Below are positions 1 through 5,442 of a DNA stretch of 5,478 bases, piece after piece. Numbering within the stretch: position 1 is the stretch's first letter; every line of letters begins with the position of its first letter. The notes under the pieces were generated by a model, which saw only the letters and a list, made by a program, of their open reading frames with translations, had not been told where the DNA came from and did not search any database. Both the position numbers and the translations under genes were made by a program. Source of the DNA: an uncultured Collinsella sp. (lineage in GTDB: Bacteria; Actinomycetota; Coriobacteriia; Coriobacteriales; Coriobacteriaceae); NCBI GenBank assembly GCA_902478765.1, contig CABSMN010000098.1, positions 1-5,478 of the forward strand, given 5' to 3'.

Positions 1-8
1 AGAGACAG
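1..8. other. Residual Nextera/Tn5 mosaic-end bases
   Basis: The first eight bases, AGAGACAG, equal the last eight bases of the 19-bp Tn5 mosaic end used in Nextera libraries. Eight bases alone could occur by chance, but the opposite end of the contig carries the complete matching adapter, which makes an artefact much more likely. In the reading frame of the first gene these bases give Arg-Asp plus two bases of a third codon (RDR). That peptide does not belong to the family sequence, which becomes recognisable only a few residues later (GTVGIPRALNMYENYPFW). Treat genomic sequence as starting near base 9. Confidence 0.8.
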
Positions 9-9
9 G

Positions 10-2553
10 GCCCCGCGCGGCACCGTCGGCATCCCGCGCGCGCTCAACATGTACGAGAACTACCCCTTCTGGCATGCGTTCTTTACGCGCCTGGGCTTTA
101 GCGTGCAGCTGTCCGACCAGTCGAGCAAAAAGACCTACCAGGCGGGCATCGAGTCCATGCCGTCCGAGAGCGTGTGCTACCCGGCAAAGATGAGCCACGG
201 CCACGTGATGAACCTCATCGAACGCGATGTCGACTTCATTTGGATGCCGTGCGTGCGCTGGGAGCGCAAGGAGGATCCGACCGCCGGCAACTGTTACAAC
301 TGCCCCATTGTCATGAGCTACCCCACGGCGCTGGCGCTCAATATCGACGAGATCCGCGAGCAGAACATCGAGTTCCTGTACCCGTTTGTGCCGTATCACG
401 ATAAGACCGAGCTCAAGCGCCGCTTGTACCAGGTGCTCGCTGTCGACCGCGTGGCCGATGCCGAGGCTGGTCGCGGCCGCGTGCGTGGACCCAAGATCAC
501 GCGCTCCGAGGTCGATGCCGCCGTCAACGCTGCCTTTGAGGCCGATGCGCGTTTCCACGAGGACATCCAGACCATGGGCGAGGAGGCTCTTAAGTGGGTC
601 GAGGACCACGGCGGCCACGGCATTGTGCTCGCCGGCCGCCCCTACCATAACGACCCCGAGATCAACCACGCCCTGCCCGAGCTTATCTCGAGCTTTGGCT
701 TTGCGGTCTTTACCGAGGACTCGCTCGCGCATCTCGTGAAGCCCGAGCGTCCGATTCGCGTCGTCGACCAGTGGATGTACCACAGCCGCCTGTACGCCGT
801 CGCCCGTTTTGTGACGATGCGCAACGACCTGGACCTGATCCAGCTCAACTCCTTCGGCTGCGGCTTGGACGCTCTGACCACCGACCAGGTGCAGGAGATT
901 CTGGAGGCCAGCGGCAAGATCTACACCGTACTCAAGATCGACGAGGTGTCTAACCTGGGTGCCGCGCGCATCCGTATCCGCTCGCTCATGGCGGCGCTCA
1001 AGGACCAGGAGGCCGAGCGCCTGGCCGAGGCCACGGCCGCGGGCGAGGCTTACGAGCAGGGTGATGCCGCGCCGGTGGCGCCCTCCACGGATGCCCCCGC
1101 GTTCGCGAGCCGCAAGTACACGTTTGAGGCTCAGCGCGAGAGCGCTTCGACCGCGTGGCCCAAGGTGCCCTTTACCGAGCAGATGCGCGAGGAGGGCTAT
1201 ACCATCCTGTGCCCGCAGATGGCGCCGATCCACTTTGACCTGGTCAAAGAGGTATTCCGCGGTGCTGGCTACAACTTGGAGCTGCTGCCCTCGACCGACC
1301 ACGATGCCGTCGAGGCCGGCCTGCGCTATGTGAACAACGACATTTGCTACCCGTCGATCCTGGTGACGGGCCAGATTATGGAGGCCATCGAGAGCGGTCG
1401 GTACGACCTGTCCAAGACGGCCGTTGTTATCAGCCAGACCGGCGGTGGCTGCCGCGCCACCAACTACATCGCGCTCATCCGCAAGGCGCTGCGCGAGAGC
1501 GGCCACCCCGAGATTCCGGTGATCTCGCTTTCGGCCGTGGCGCTCGGCGAGGACAACCCCGGCTTTAAGGTTACGCCGGCGCTGCTTAAGCAGGCAGTCT
1601 ACGCGGTGCTCTTTGGTGACGTGATGATGCAGATGCTCTATCGTTGCCGCCCGTACGAGGCAACGCCCGGTGCCGCCAACGCGCTCTACGAGGAGTACAT
1701 GGCGCGCGCCCGCAAACTGGCGCCTAAGTTCAACCGCCACAACTACACCAAGCTGTGCCGCGAGGCCATCCGCGCGTTCGACACCATGCCGCTCGTGGGC
1801 GAGGGCACCAAGCCGCGCGTGGGCGTGGTCGGTGAGATCTTGGTCAAGTTCCACCCCACGGCCAACAACCACGTGGTCGACGTTATCGAGCGTGAGGGCT
1901 GCGAGGCCGTGGTGCCGGGCCTGCTCGACTTCTTCCTGTACTCCATGAGCAACGCCGAGCTGCAGAAGGACGAGCTGGGAAGCTCTGCTACAACGCGCGC
2001 GGGCATGCAGGCGCTCATCAAGCTCGTGGACTGGATGCGCACGCCGGTGGAGGAGATGCTCGAGAAGTCCCGCCGCTTTGAGGCGCCCGAGCGCATCGGC
2101 ACCATGGCGGACAAGGCCCGCACGGTGCTTTCGGTGTGCAACAACATGGGCGAAGGCTGGTTGCTCACGGCTGAGATGCTCGACCTGATCGATCACGGTG
2201 CGCCCAACATCATCTGCACGCAGCCCTTTGCGTGCCTGCCTAACCACGTGGTGGGCAAGGCCGTGATCAAAGAGCTGCGCCGTCAGCACCCCGAGAGCAA
2301 TATCGTCGCGGTGGACTACGACCCCGGTGCATCCGAGGTCAACCAGCTCAACCGTATTAAGCTCATGATCAGCGTGGCCAAGGAAAACATGCGCGCCGGT
2401 AAGGGCTTTAAGCTCGAGAAGGTGGCGCCGCTCGCGATGGATGAGGTCACTGGCCAGATGCGTGCCCATGACGGCTGCGTGAGCTGCGGAACGGCCAGCG
2501 AGGAGGCCGTGGCGTCGGTCGCCGAGCGCCTGGGACGCGGCATTAAGAAGTAA
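10..2553 (+). CDS. 2-hydroxyacyl-CoA dehydratase activase-related fusion protein, 5'-truncated
   Basis: This is the C-terminal part of a large protein related to the ATP-dependent activators of 2-hydroxyacyl-CoA dehydratases (COG1924-COG3580-COG3581 type fusions). The frame is open to the contig edge and the family motif GIPRALNMYENYPFW spans the first in-frame Met (base 49), so that Met is internal. Full-length relatives run to about 1400 residues or more, with one or two BcrAD/BadFG-type ATPase domains in the missing N-terminal part. Numbering from Met at 49, residues 1 to about 215 look like DUF2229, with conserved cysteines C43 (VCYPAK), C68 (MPCVRW), C82 and C85 (NCYNC) and the GRPYHNDPE motif at 196-204. 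FGCGLD follows at 270-274. A linker rich in Ala, Glu and Pro (about 315-360) leads to a second half with C433 (NDICYP), GGGC at 465-468, GVVGEI at 592-597, C723 and C729, and a terminal CVSC pair (810 and 813). The cysteines suggest iron-sulfur ligation. The protein is probably cytoplasmic. The exact substrate is unknown, and the C-terminal halves of this family are not well characterised. Confidence 0.93.
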   Translation, partial: APRGTVGIPRALNMYENYPFWHAFFTRLGFSVQLSDQSSKKTYQAGIESMPSESVCYPAKMSHGHVMNLIERDVDFIWMPCVRWERKEDPTAGNCYNCPIVMSYPTALALNIDEIREQNIEFLYPFVPYHDKTELKRRLYQVLAVDRVADAEAGRGRVRGPKITRSEVDAAVNAAFEADARFHEDIQTMGEEALKWVEDHGGHGIVLAGRPYHNDPEINHALPELISSFGFAVFTEDSLAHLVKPERPIRVVDQWMYHSRLYAVARFVTMRNDLDLIQLNSFGCGLDALTTDQVQEILEASGKIYTVLKIDEVSNLGAARIRIRSLMAALKDQEAERLAEATAAGEAYEQGDAAPVAPSTDAPAFASRKYTFEAQRESASTAWPKVPFTEQMREEGYTILCPQMAPIHFDLVKEVFRGAGYNLELLPSTDHDAVEAGLRYVNNDICYPSILVTGQIMEAIESGRYDLSKTAVVISQTGGGCRATNYIALIRKALRESGHPEIPVISLSAVALGEDNPGFKVTPALLKQAVYAVLFGDVMMQMLYRCRPYEATPGAANALYEEYMARARKLAPKFNRHNYTKLCREAIRAFDTMPLVGEGTKPRVGVVGEILVKFHPTANNHVVDVIEREGCEAVVPGLLDFFLYSMSNAELQKDELGSSATTRAGMQALIKLVDWMRTPVEEMLEKSRRFEAPERIGTMADKARTVLSVCNNMGEGWLLTAEMLDLIDHGAPNIICTQPFACLPNHVVGKAVIKELRRQHPESNIVAVDYDPGASEVNQLNRIKLMISVAKENMRAGKGFKLEKVAPLAMDEVTGQMRAHDGCVSCGTASEEAVASVAERLGRGIKK

Positions 2554-2581
2554 CTGGCCTGCTTTGGGCTAGATATGAGGC

Positions 2582-2618
2582 AAACGGGCGGCAGCTGTAC
2601 CGGCTACCACCCGTTTTT
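2582..2618 (+). terminator. Intrinsic terminator of the activase gene
   Basis: AAACGGGCGG (2582-2591) pairs with CCACCCGTTT (2607-2616): seven outer pairs, one C-A mismatch and two more G-C pairs. Inside, AGC (2593-2595) can pair with GCT (2603-2605) around a 7-nt loop. The right arm runs into TTTTT (2614-2618), followed by GTT. It lies 28 bp after the stop codon at 2551-2553, the usual place for a Rho-independent terminator, and suggests that the downstream dehydrogenase is transcribed separately. Confidence 0.8.
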
Positions 2619-2675
2619 GTTGGACATATGTTGCGCATATGATCTTGCTGTAGCCTTCCGTGGGCTCGTATTTCT

Positions 2676-2795
2676 GAAGTGCGGTGAAAAACGCGAACCT
2701 CCCGAGCACACTGCCTTTTTAGGCGCTCGTGACCTGCGGTTTTGTTGCTAAAAAAGTCCGTCTGGTCAGCGGAACTCGATTTTTCACCGTACTTC
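2676..2795. repeat. 120-bp intergenic element with 16-bp imperfect terminal inverted repeats
   Basis: GAAGTGCGGTGAAAAA (2676-2691) and TTTTTCACCGTACTTC (2780-2795) are inverted copies matching at 15 of 16 positions. The 88 bp between them include a hairpin: CGAGC (2703-2707) with GCTCG (2725-2729), and GCCT (2713-2716) with AGGC (2721-2724) around a TTTT loop, with a 5-nt bulge on the left. The element contains no credible ORF. Short length, terminal inverted repeats and an intergenic site resemble a MITE-like or REP-like dispersed repeat, but no target-site duplication is evident and copy number cannot be seen from one window. It could instead be a structured RNA or a chance pairing. Confidence 0.5.
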
Positions 2796-2967
2796 CGAAA
2801 AAGCGGTCCAGCAGCGTTAAAAGGGGCCTCCAAAATCGAGAGATAATGAACAGGTGTTGCCGTTCGCCGCAAATTACCGTCCGTTTATAGAACCCACCCC
2901 CAGCGTGCAGTCCCCTTACGGTTGAATAAATACACATCTATGGAATTACGTAAGAGAGGACTGTTCT

Positions 2968-3927
2968 ATGAGCTACAAGACCGTTTGCGTTGCTGGCGGC
3001 GGCGTGCTGGGAAGCCAGATTGCCTTTCAGGCTGCCTACTGCGGCTTTGATGTAACGATTTGGCTGCGCAGCGAGGGCAGCATCGGCCGCACCCAGCCCA
3101 AGATCGATCATGTGCGCGAGGAGTACATCGCGGCAATCGAGGGTATGGCGGACGGCACGGGCGAGTGGTGCTCCGGTATCGCCGATAGCGGCAAGCCCTT
3201 CGACAAAGAGGTGGCACTCGCCGCCGTTGAGCGCGCCTACTCCACACTCAAGCTGGAGCTCGATCTTGCAAAGGCAGTGGCCGACGCCGACCTGGTTATC
3301 GAATCTATGGCCGAGGACACCCAGGCAAAGATCGACTTCTACAAGAAGCTTGCTCCGGTTCTCCCGCAAAAGACCGTCATCGTCACCAACTCCTCCACGC
3401 TGCTGCCAAGCACCTTTGCCAAGTACACCGGCCGCCCCGAGAAGTACCTGTCGCTGCACTTTGCCAACTCCATCTGGAAGAACAACATGACCGAGGTCAT
3501 GGCCCAGGACCAGACCGACAAGCGCTACTTCGACGAGCTCGTCGACTTTGCCAACGACATCCGCATGCTGGCGCTTCCCGTCAACAAGGAAAAGAACGGC
3601 TACCTGCTCAACTCCATGTTGGTGCCGTGGCTGCTTTCGGGCCTGGACCTGTACGTCTCGGGCGTCAGCGACCCCAAGAGCATCGACCTCGCATGGACGC
3701 GCGGCACCGGCGCGCCTAAGGGCCCGTTCCGCGTGTTCGACACGGTGGGCATCCAGACGGCCTACAACATCGTTATGCAGTATCAGAAGGTCCCGGGCCT
3801 GGTGAGCCCACTGCTCAAAAAGATGATGATGCCCTACAACTTTAAGGCCATGGCCTCCGTCCTCAAGAAAATGCTCGACGAAGGCAAGCTGGGCGAAAGC
3901 TCGGGCGAGGGCTTCTTCAAGTACTAA
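2968..3927 (+). CDS. 3-hydroxyacyl-CoA dehydrogenase (Hbd-like), divergent subfamily
   Basis: This 319-residue protein has the layout of 3-hydroxyacyl-CoA dehydrogenases, which oxidise 3-hydroxyacyl-CoA to 3-oxoacyl-CoA with NAD, or run in reverse in butyrate-type synthesis. The N-terminus carries the Rossmann motif GGGVLG (residues 10-15) after a beta strand (KTVCVAG). DADLVIESMAED (about 107-118) and TNSST (140-144) match the family core. H164 and E176, 12 residues apart, match the spacing of the catalytic His-Glu pair (His158 and Glu170 in the human enzyme), and S143 and N215 (GYLLNSMLVP) match the other active-site positions. The usual HFFNP segment reads HFANSIWKN, and the chain is longer than the roughly 280 residues of typical Hbd, so substrate preference may differ. 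The ATG has a good ribosome binding site (GAGAGGA, 7 nt spacing). It is probably a single-gene transcription unit, with terminators before and after it. It is expected to be cytoplasmic. Confidence 0.95.
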   Translation: MSYKTVCVAGGGVLGSQIAFQAAYCGFDVTIWLRSEGSIGRTQPKIDHVREEYIAAIEGMADGTGEWCSGIADSGKPFDKEVALAAVERAYSTLKLELDLAKAVADADLVIESMAEDTQAKIDFYKKLAPVLPQKTVIVTNSSTLLPSTFAKYTGRPEKYLSLHFANSIWKNNMTEVMAQDQTDKRYFDELVDFANDIRMLALPVNKEKNGYLLNSMLVPWLLSGLDLYVSGVSDPKSIDLAWTRGTGAPKGPFRVFDTVGIQTAYNIVMQYQKVPGLVSPLLKKMMMPYNFKAMASVLKKMLDEGKLGESSGEGFFKY

Positions 3928-3967
3928 AAAATGATACGTCGGGGACGGAGGAAAACGGATCATTTTT
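3927..3967 (+). terminator. Intrinsic terminator starting in the dehydrogenase stop codon
   Basis: AAAAATGATACGT (3927-3939) pairs with ACGGATCATTTTT (3955-3967), with a single A-G mismatch. The loop, 3940-3954, is purine-rich. The last A of the TAA stop is the first base of the stem, and the right arm ends in TTTTT. The matching A-tract on the left means the hairpin could also stop transcription coming from the other strand. It isolates the dehydrogenase from the arylsulfotransferase remnant. Confidence 0.82.
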
Positions 3968-4003
3968 GGTCGCCAGCAGTGAGAAGATGGACCCAGAAAT
4001 AGA

Positions 4004-4017
4004 AAGGAGTGGCAATG
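4004..4017 (+). promoter_or_regulatory. Orphan ribosome binding site and ATG ahead of the sulfotransferase remnant
   Basis: AAGGAG (4004-4009) lies 5 nt before ATG (4015-4017), as good a Shine-Dalgarno context as any in the window. Translation from this ATG gives only Met-Gly-Arg-Leu-Gly-Leu before TGA (4033-4035). The arylsulfotransferase frame overlaps it shifted by one base. The simplest reading is that this is the true start region of a gene whose body has been deleted. Confidence 0.55.
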
Positions 4018-4486
4018 GGCCGGCTCGGGCTTTGAGGACAAGTTACTGCAGGCCCAGGGCGATTTTTCGCTCAACGCGGGCCAGCACAGCGTGACGTATC
4101 TGTCGAGTTCTGACACGGCAACGACCGGTCGCTACCAGGTGCTGCTGTACGACAACAACTTTGGTGCGGCCGAAAGCTATCCCAAGTTCGACTGGGGCCA
4201 GCTGGGCGCCGCGGTGGTGACCGACTACAACAAGGGCACGCATTCGTTTGGGCGCATCTTTACAGTGGACGAGGCGGCCCGCACCTACGAGCTCGAAGAC
4301 CAGATCGCGGTGCCGTTCTCGGGCAACGTCAGCAGTGCGCAGCGCGTCGGCGATTCAAATAGCATGCTCGTGGCATCGGGCCAGGCCAAGACCTTTACCG
4401 AGTACGATCGCTACGGACTGCCCATCGCCACCTACGAGATGGAAGCCGAAAAGTTCATCTACCGCGTGTATAAGTACGAGCTGTAG
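4016..4486 (+). pseudogene. assT: Aryl-sulfate sulfotransferase, C-terminal remnant
   Basis: The frame from about 4016 encodes 156 residues beginning WAGSGFEDKLLQAQGDF. It continues through GQHSVTYLSS, LLYDNNFGAAES, FDWGQLG and a C-terminal EAEKFIYRVYKYEL. These resemble the last quarter of bacterial arylsulfotransferases, beta-propeller enzymes of 550-600 residues that move sulfate from one phenol to another in the cell envelope. The histidine of GQH (4085-4087) lies about 133 residues from the end, close to where I recall the transiently sulfated His436 of the E. coli enzyme; I could not align them. The signal peptide, most propeller blades and the other active-site residues are absent. In-frame sequence upstream reaches a TGA at 3980-3982 with no ATG, and a GTG at 4091 would start inside the conserved region without an obvious ribosome binding site. 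It is probably non-functional. An assembly join between two loci is an alternative. Confidence 0.75.
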
Positions 4487-4558
4487 GGCCGCGCTTAGGT
4501 TTGACCAATGGAGTATGAAAACACGCCGTTCGCCGATGCCCCCCTCCGCGAGTGGCAG

Positions 4559-4644
4559 CCATATGGTTTGATATCAGAAACATATAGTTGTCGCCAGCCT
4601 GCTGGCGACGTTCCCCCTGATATCAGAGGCTCCAGGTATGTTTC
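4559..4644. repeat. Palindrome cluster upstream of the small membrane protein gene
   Basis: Several symmetrical elements are packed into 86 bp. These are CCATATGG (4559-4566); two direct copies of TGATATCAGA (4569-4578 and 4618-4627), the second lying in the perfect palindrome CTGATATCAG; a hairpin with a perfect 8-bp stem, GTCGCCAG (4590-4597) and CTGGCGAC (4602-4609), around a CCTG loop; and an outer pair GAAACATA (4577-4584) with TATGTTTC (4637-4644). Pairing the two TGATATCA copies with each other would cross the GAAACATA/TATGTTTC pairing, so as RNA these are alternative folds. No T-tract follows, so it is not a standard terminator. The twin palindromes, 49 bp apart start to start, could be operator sites for the gene at 4678. 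The rest of the 191-bp spacer (4487-4677) holds nothing I recognise. Confidence 0.6.
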
Positions 4645-4677
4645 GCGCTCCGTTAAACAACTATCGATTGGGCTAAC

Positions 4678-5127
4678 ATGGGCCGCCGTGCTATTTCGAT
4701 AACCCTTGCAGTGGTCTGTCTGACTGTGCTCCTGGGCGCTACAGGGCTGTTTGCTATAAGCCGAGAAACGTCCTATATGCAGGAATGCGCTTCCGAAGGG
4801 TTTGCCATTGATGGTTACTATCGGGATGACAAAACGAGTCTGGAAATCCTGGCCTTTCTTGAGGAGGATGGCTGTCGATGGCAGCTGGTCGATCAAGACG
4901 GAATCTGCACAGACGGGCAGTTTAAGCGTACGGATGACCCCAACATCCTGATATTAAAGAAGGAAAACGGCGAAGAATTCGGCACGGTTCACGTTGCGTA
5001 TATATCGCGCCGACGCAATCAGGGGCAGATTTACCTAATTAGAAATACTGAGGTGACCCGATTTTATCTTGTGAGCACCGATCCGGCGTTTACGGTGGAG
5101 TCGGGCGATGTCGATGCGGACGTCTGA
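4678..5127 (+). CDS. Small membrane-anchored or secreted protein of unknown function
   Basis: I do not recognise this 149-residue protein. Residues 1-4 (MGRR) are positively charged and residues 5-27 form one hydrophobic segment ending GLFAIS, so it is a single-pass signal anchor or an uncleaved or cleaved signal peptide, with the rest outside the membrane. C14 in LAVVC lacks a small residue at -1, so it is not a good lipobox. The outer part (about 42-135) alternates short strands with turns and repeats the pattern Gly, aromatic or charged, then hydrophobic (IDGYYRDD, CRWQLVDQDG, TDGQFKR, NILILKKENG, GQIYLIRN). This suggests a small beta-sheet or barrel domain. C66 and C77 could form a disulfide. 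The tail is acidic. ATG at 4678 is the first start after an in-frame TAA (4654-4656), but no clear Shine-Dalgarno precedes it. ATA codons occur four times, along with TTA, CTA and AGA, unlike the GC-rich genes to its left, which may mark it as acquired or lowly expressed. Confidence 0.75.
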   Translation: MGRRAISITLAVVCLTVLLGATGLFAISRETSYMQECASEGFAIDGYYRDDKTSLEILAFLEEDGCRWQLVDQDGICTDGQFKRTDDPNILILKKENGEEFGTVHVAYISRRRNQGQIYLIRNTEVTRFYLVSTDPAFTVESGDVDADV

Positions 5128-5144
5128 TTCACGGCAATAAAACA

Positions 5145-5187
5145 GCGAGCGGGGCGCGGGTATGAACTGCACCCCGCTATTTGCTCG
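5145..5187. terminator. Probable shared terminator between convergent genes
   Basis: AGCGGGG (5148-5154) pairs with CCCCGCT (5172-5178) over a 17-nt loop. CGAGC (5146-5150) can alternatively pair with GCTCG (5183-5187), giving a longer, bulged stem. On the plus strand only ATTTG follows, but on the minus strand the stem is followed by CGCTGTTTTATT, a better U-tract. The hairpin sits 20 bp after the stop of the plus-strand gene and downstream of the minus-strand gene ending at 5253, as expected for a bidirectional terminator. Confidence 0.65.
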
Positions 5188-5252
5188 TGTCCGTATTGCG
5201 TCTGCGCCTCGTCATAACTTGCGTCCGTGCGAGCATTCGTCCCGCGCCGGCA

Positions 5253-5442
5253 TCACTTGACATCGAACTCCACGCGGTCGAGTTCGGGCACGTTGAGGTC
5301 GATGAGCTTCCGGGCGACGTGACGGTCGTGTGCCCCAAGCGTCTCGCCTGTCGTCACATGGGCGACAATCTCGCGCTCGACGATGCCTTCCTCATTGCCG
5401 TCGGTGGCCGAGGTCTCGACGGCGACGGTGTAATCCTTAAAG
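5253..5442 (-). CDS. C-terminal fragment of an unrecognised protein
   Basis: Sixty-two genomic codons, FKDYTVAVE to DRVEFDVK, run from the contig edge to a TGA at 5253-5255 on the minus strand. The apparent N-terminus, MCIRDS, is translated from the sequencing adapter, so the real protein extends further left of its visible start and its length is unknown. The fragment is acidic, has alternating hydrophobic positions typical of beta strands (YTVAVE, VEREIVAHVTT), and has a short helix-like stretch (AHDRHVARKLIDL). It has no cysteine and no membrane segment. I cannot assign it to a family. It converges with the gene ending at 5127, with a shared terminator between them. Confidence 0.6.

Larger units (their letters stand above)
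2554..2967. other. Gene-free stretch between the activase and dehydrogenase genes
   Basis: These 414 bases hold no convincing gene. They contain, in order, an intrinsic terminator (2582-2618), two CATATG palindromes 5 bp apart (2625-2630 and 2636-2641), a 120-bp inverted-repeat element (2676-2795), and the leader of the downstream dehydrogenase. Candidate promoter hexamers near the 3' end are weak: TATAGA at 2886-2891, or TTACGG (2916-2921) with TATGGA (2939-2944) and 17 bp between them. I do not assign a start site. A ribosome binding site, GAGAGGA at 2954-2960, stands 7 nt before the ATG at 2968. No tRNA or recognisable riboswitch was seen. Confidence 0.7.

Noticed and set aside
1743..2168. 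A 141-codon minus-strand frame inside the activase gene
   Set aside because: It is a Ser/Arg/Pro-rich shadow of the well-supported plus-strand frame, with no domain or ribosome binding site.
2846..2890. A 14-codon ORF (MNRCCRSPQITVRL) that could be a leader peptide with a Cys-Cys pair
   Set aside because: The GAGAG upstream is only 3-4 nt from the ATG, no attenuator-like hairpin set follows, and the downstream dehydrogenase has no evident link to cysteine supply.
2543..2937. Two overlapping minus-strand frames (72 and 109 codons) in the long intergenic stretch
   Set aside because: They cross the inverted-repeat element, and the longer one also crosses the activase terminator. They lack a clear ribosome binding site and have no domain-like features, so they are probably products of the repeat sequence.
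2938..4116. A 392-codon open frame on the minus strand covering the dehydrogenase gene
   Set aside because: It is antisense to a gene with clear catalytic motifs. Its composition is rich in His, Val, Gly and Leu without a recognisable domain, and it runs through the 3927-3967 terminator. Long antisense frames are common in GC-rich coding DNA.
4508..4702. A 64-residue plus-strand frame between the sulfotransferase remnant and the small membrane protein gene
   Set aside because: It has only a weak upstream AGG, runs straight through the palindrome cluster and overlaps the better-supported gene starting at 4678. The peptide shows no recognisable feature.
4690..4719. A possible lipoprotein signal around Cys14 (LAVVC)
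   Set aside because: The residue before the cysteine is Val, not Gly, Ala or Ser, and a further hydrophobic stretch follows, so a signal anchor fits better.
4495..4896. A 133-codon minus-strand frame over the palindrome cluster and the start of the 4678 gene
   Set aside because: It is antisense to the membrane-anchored protein, and its translation has no hydrophobic segment, motif or family resemblance.
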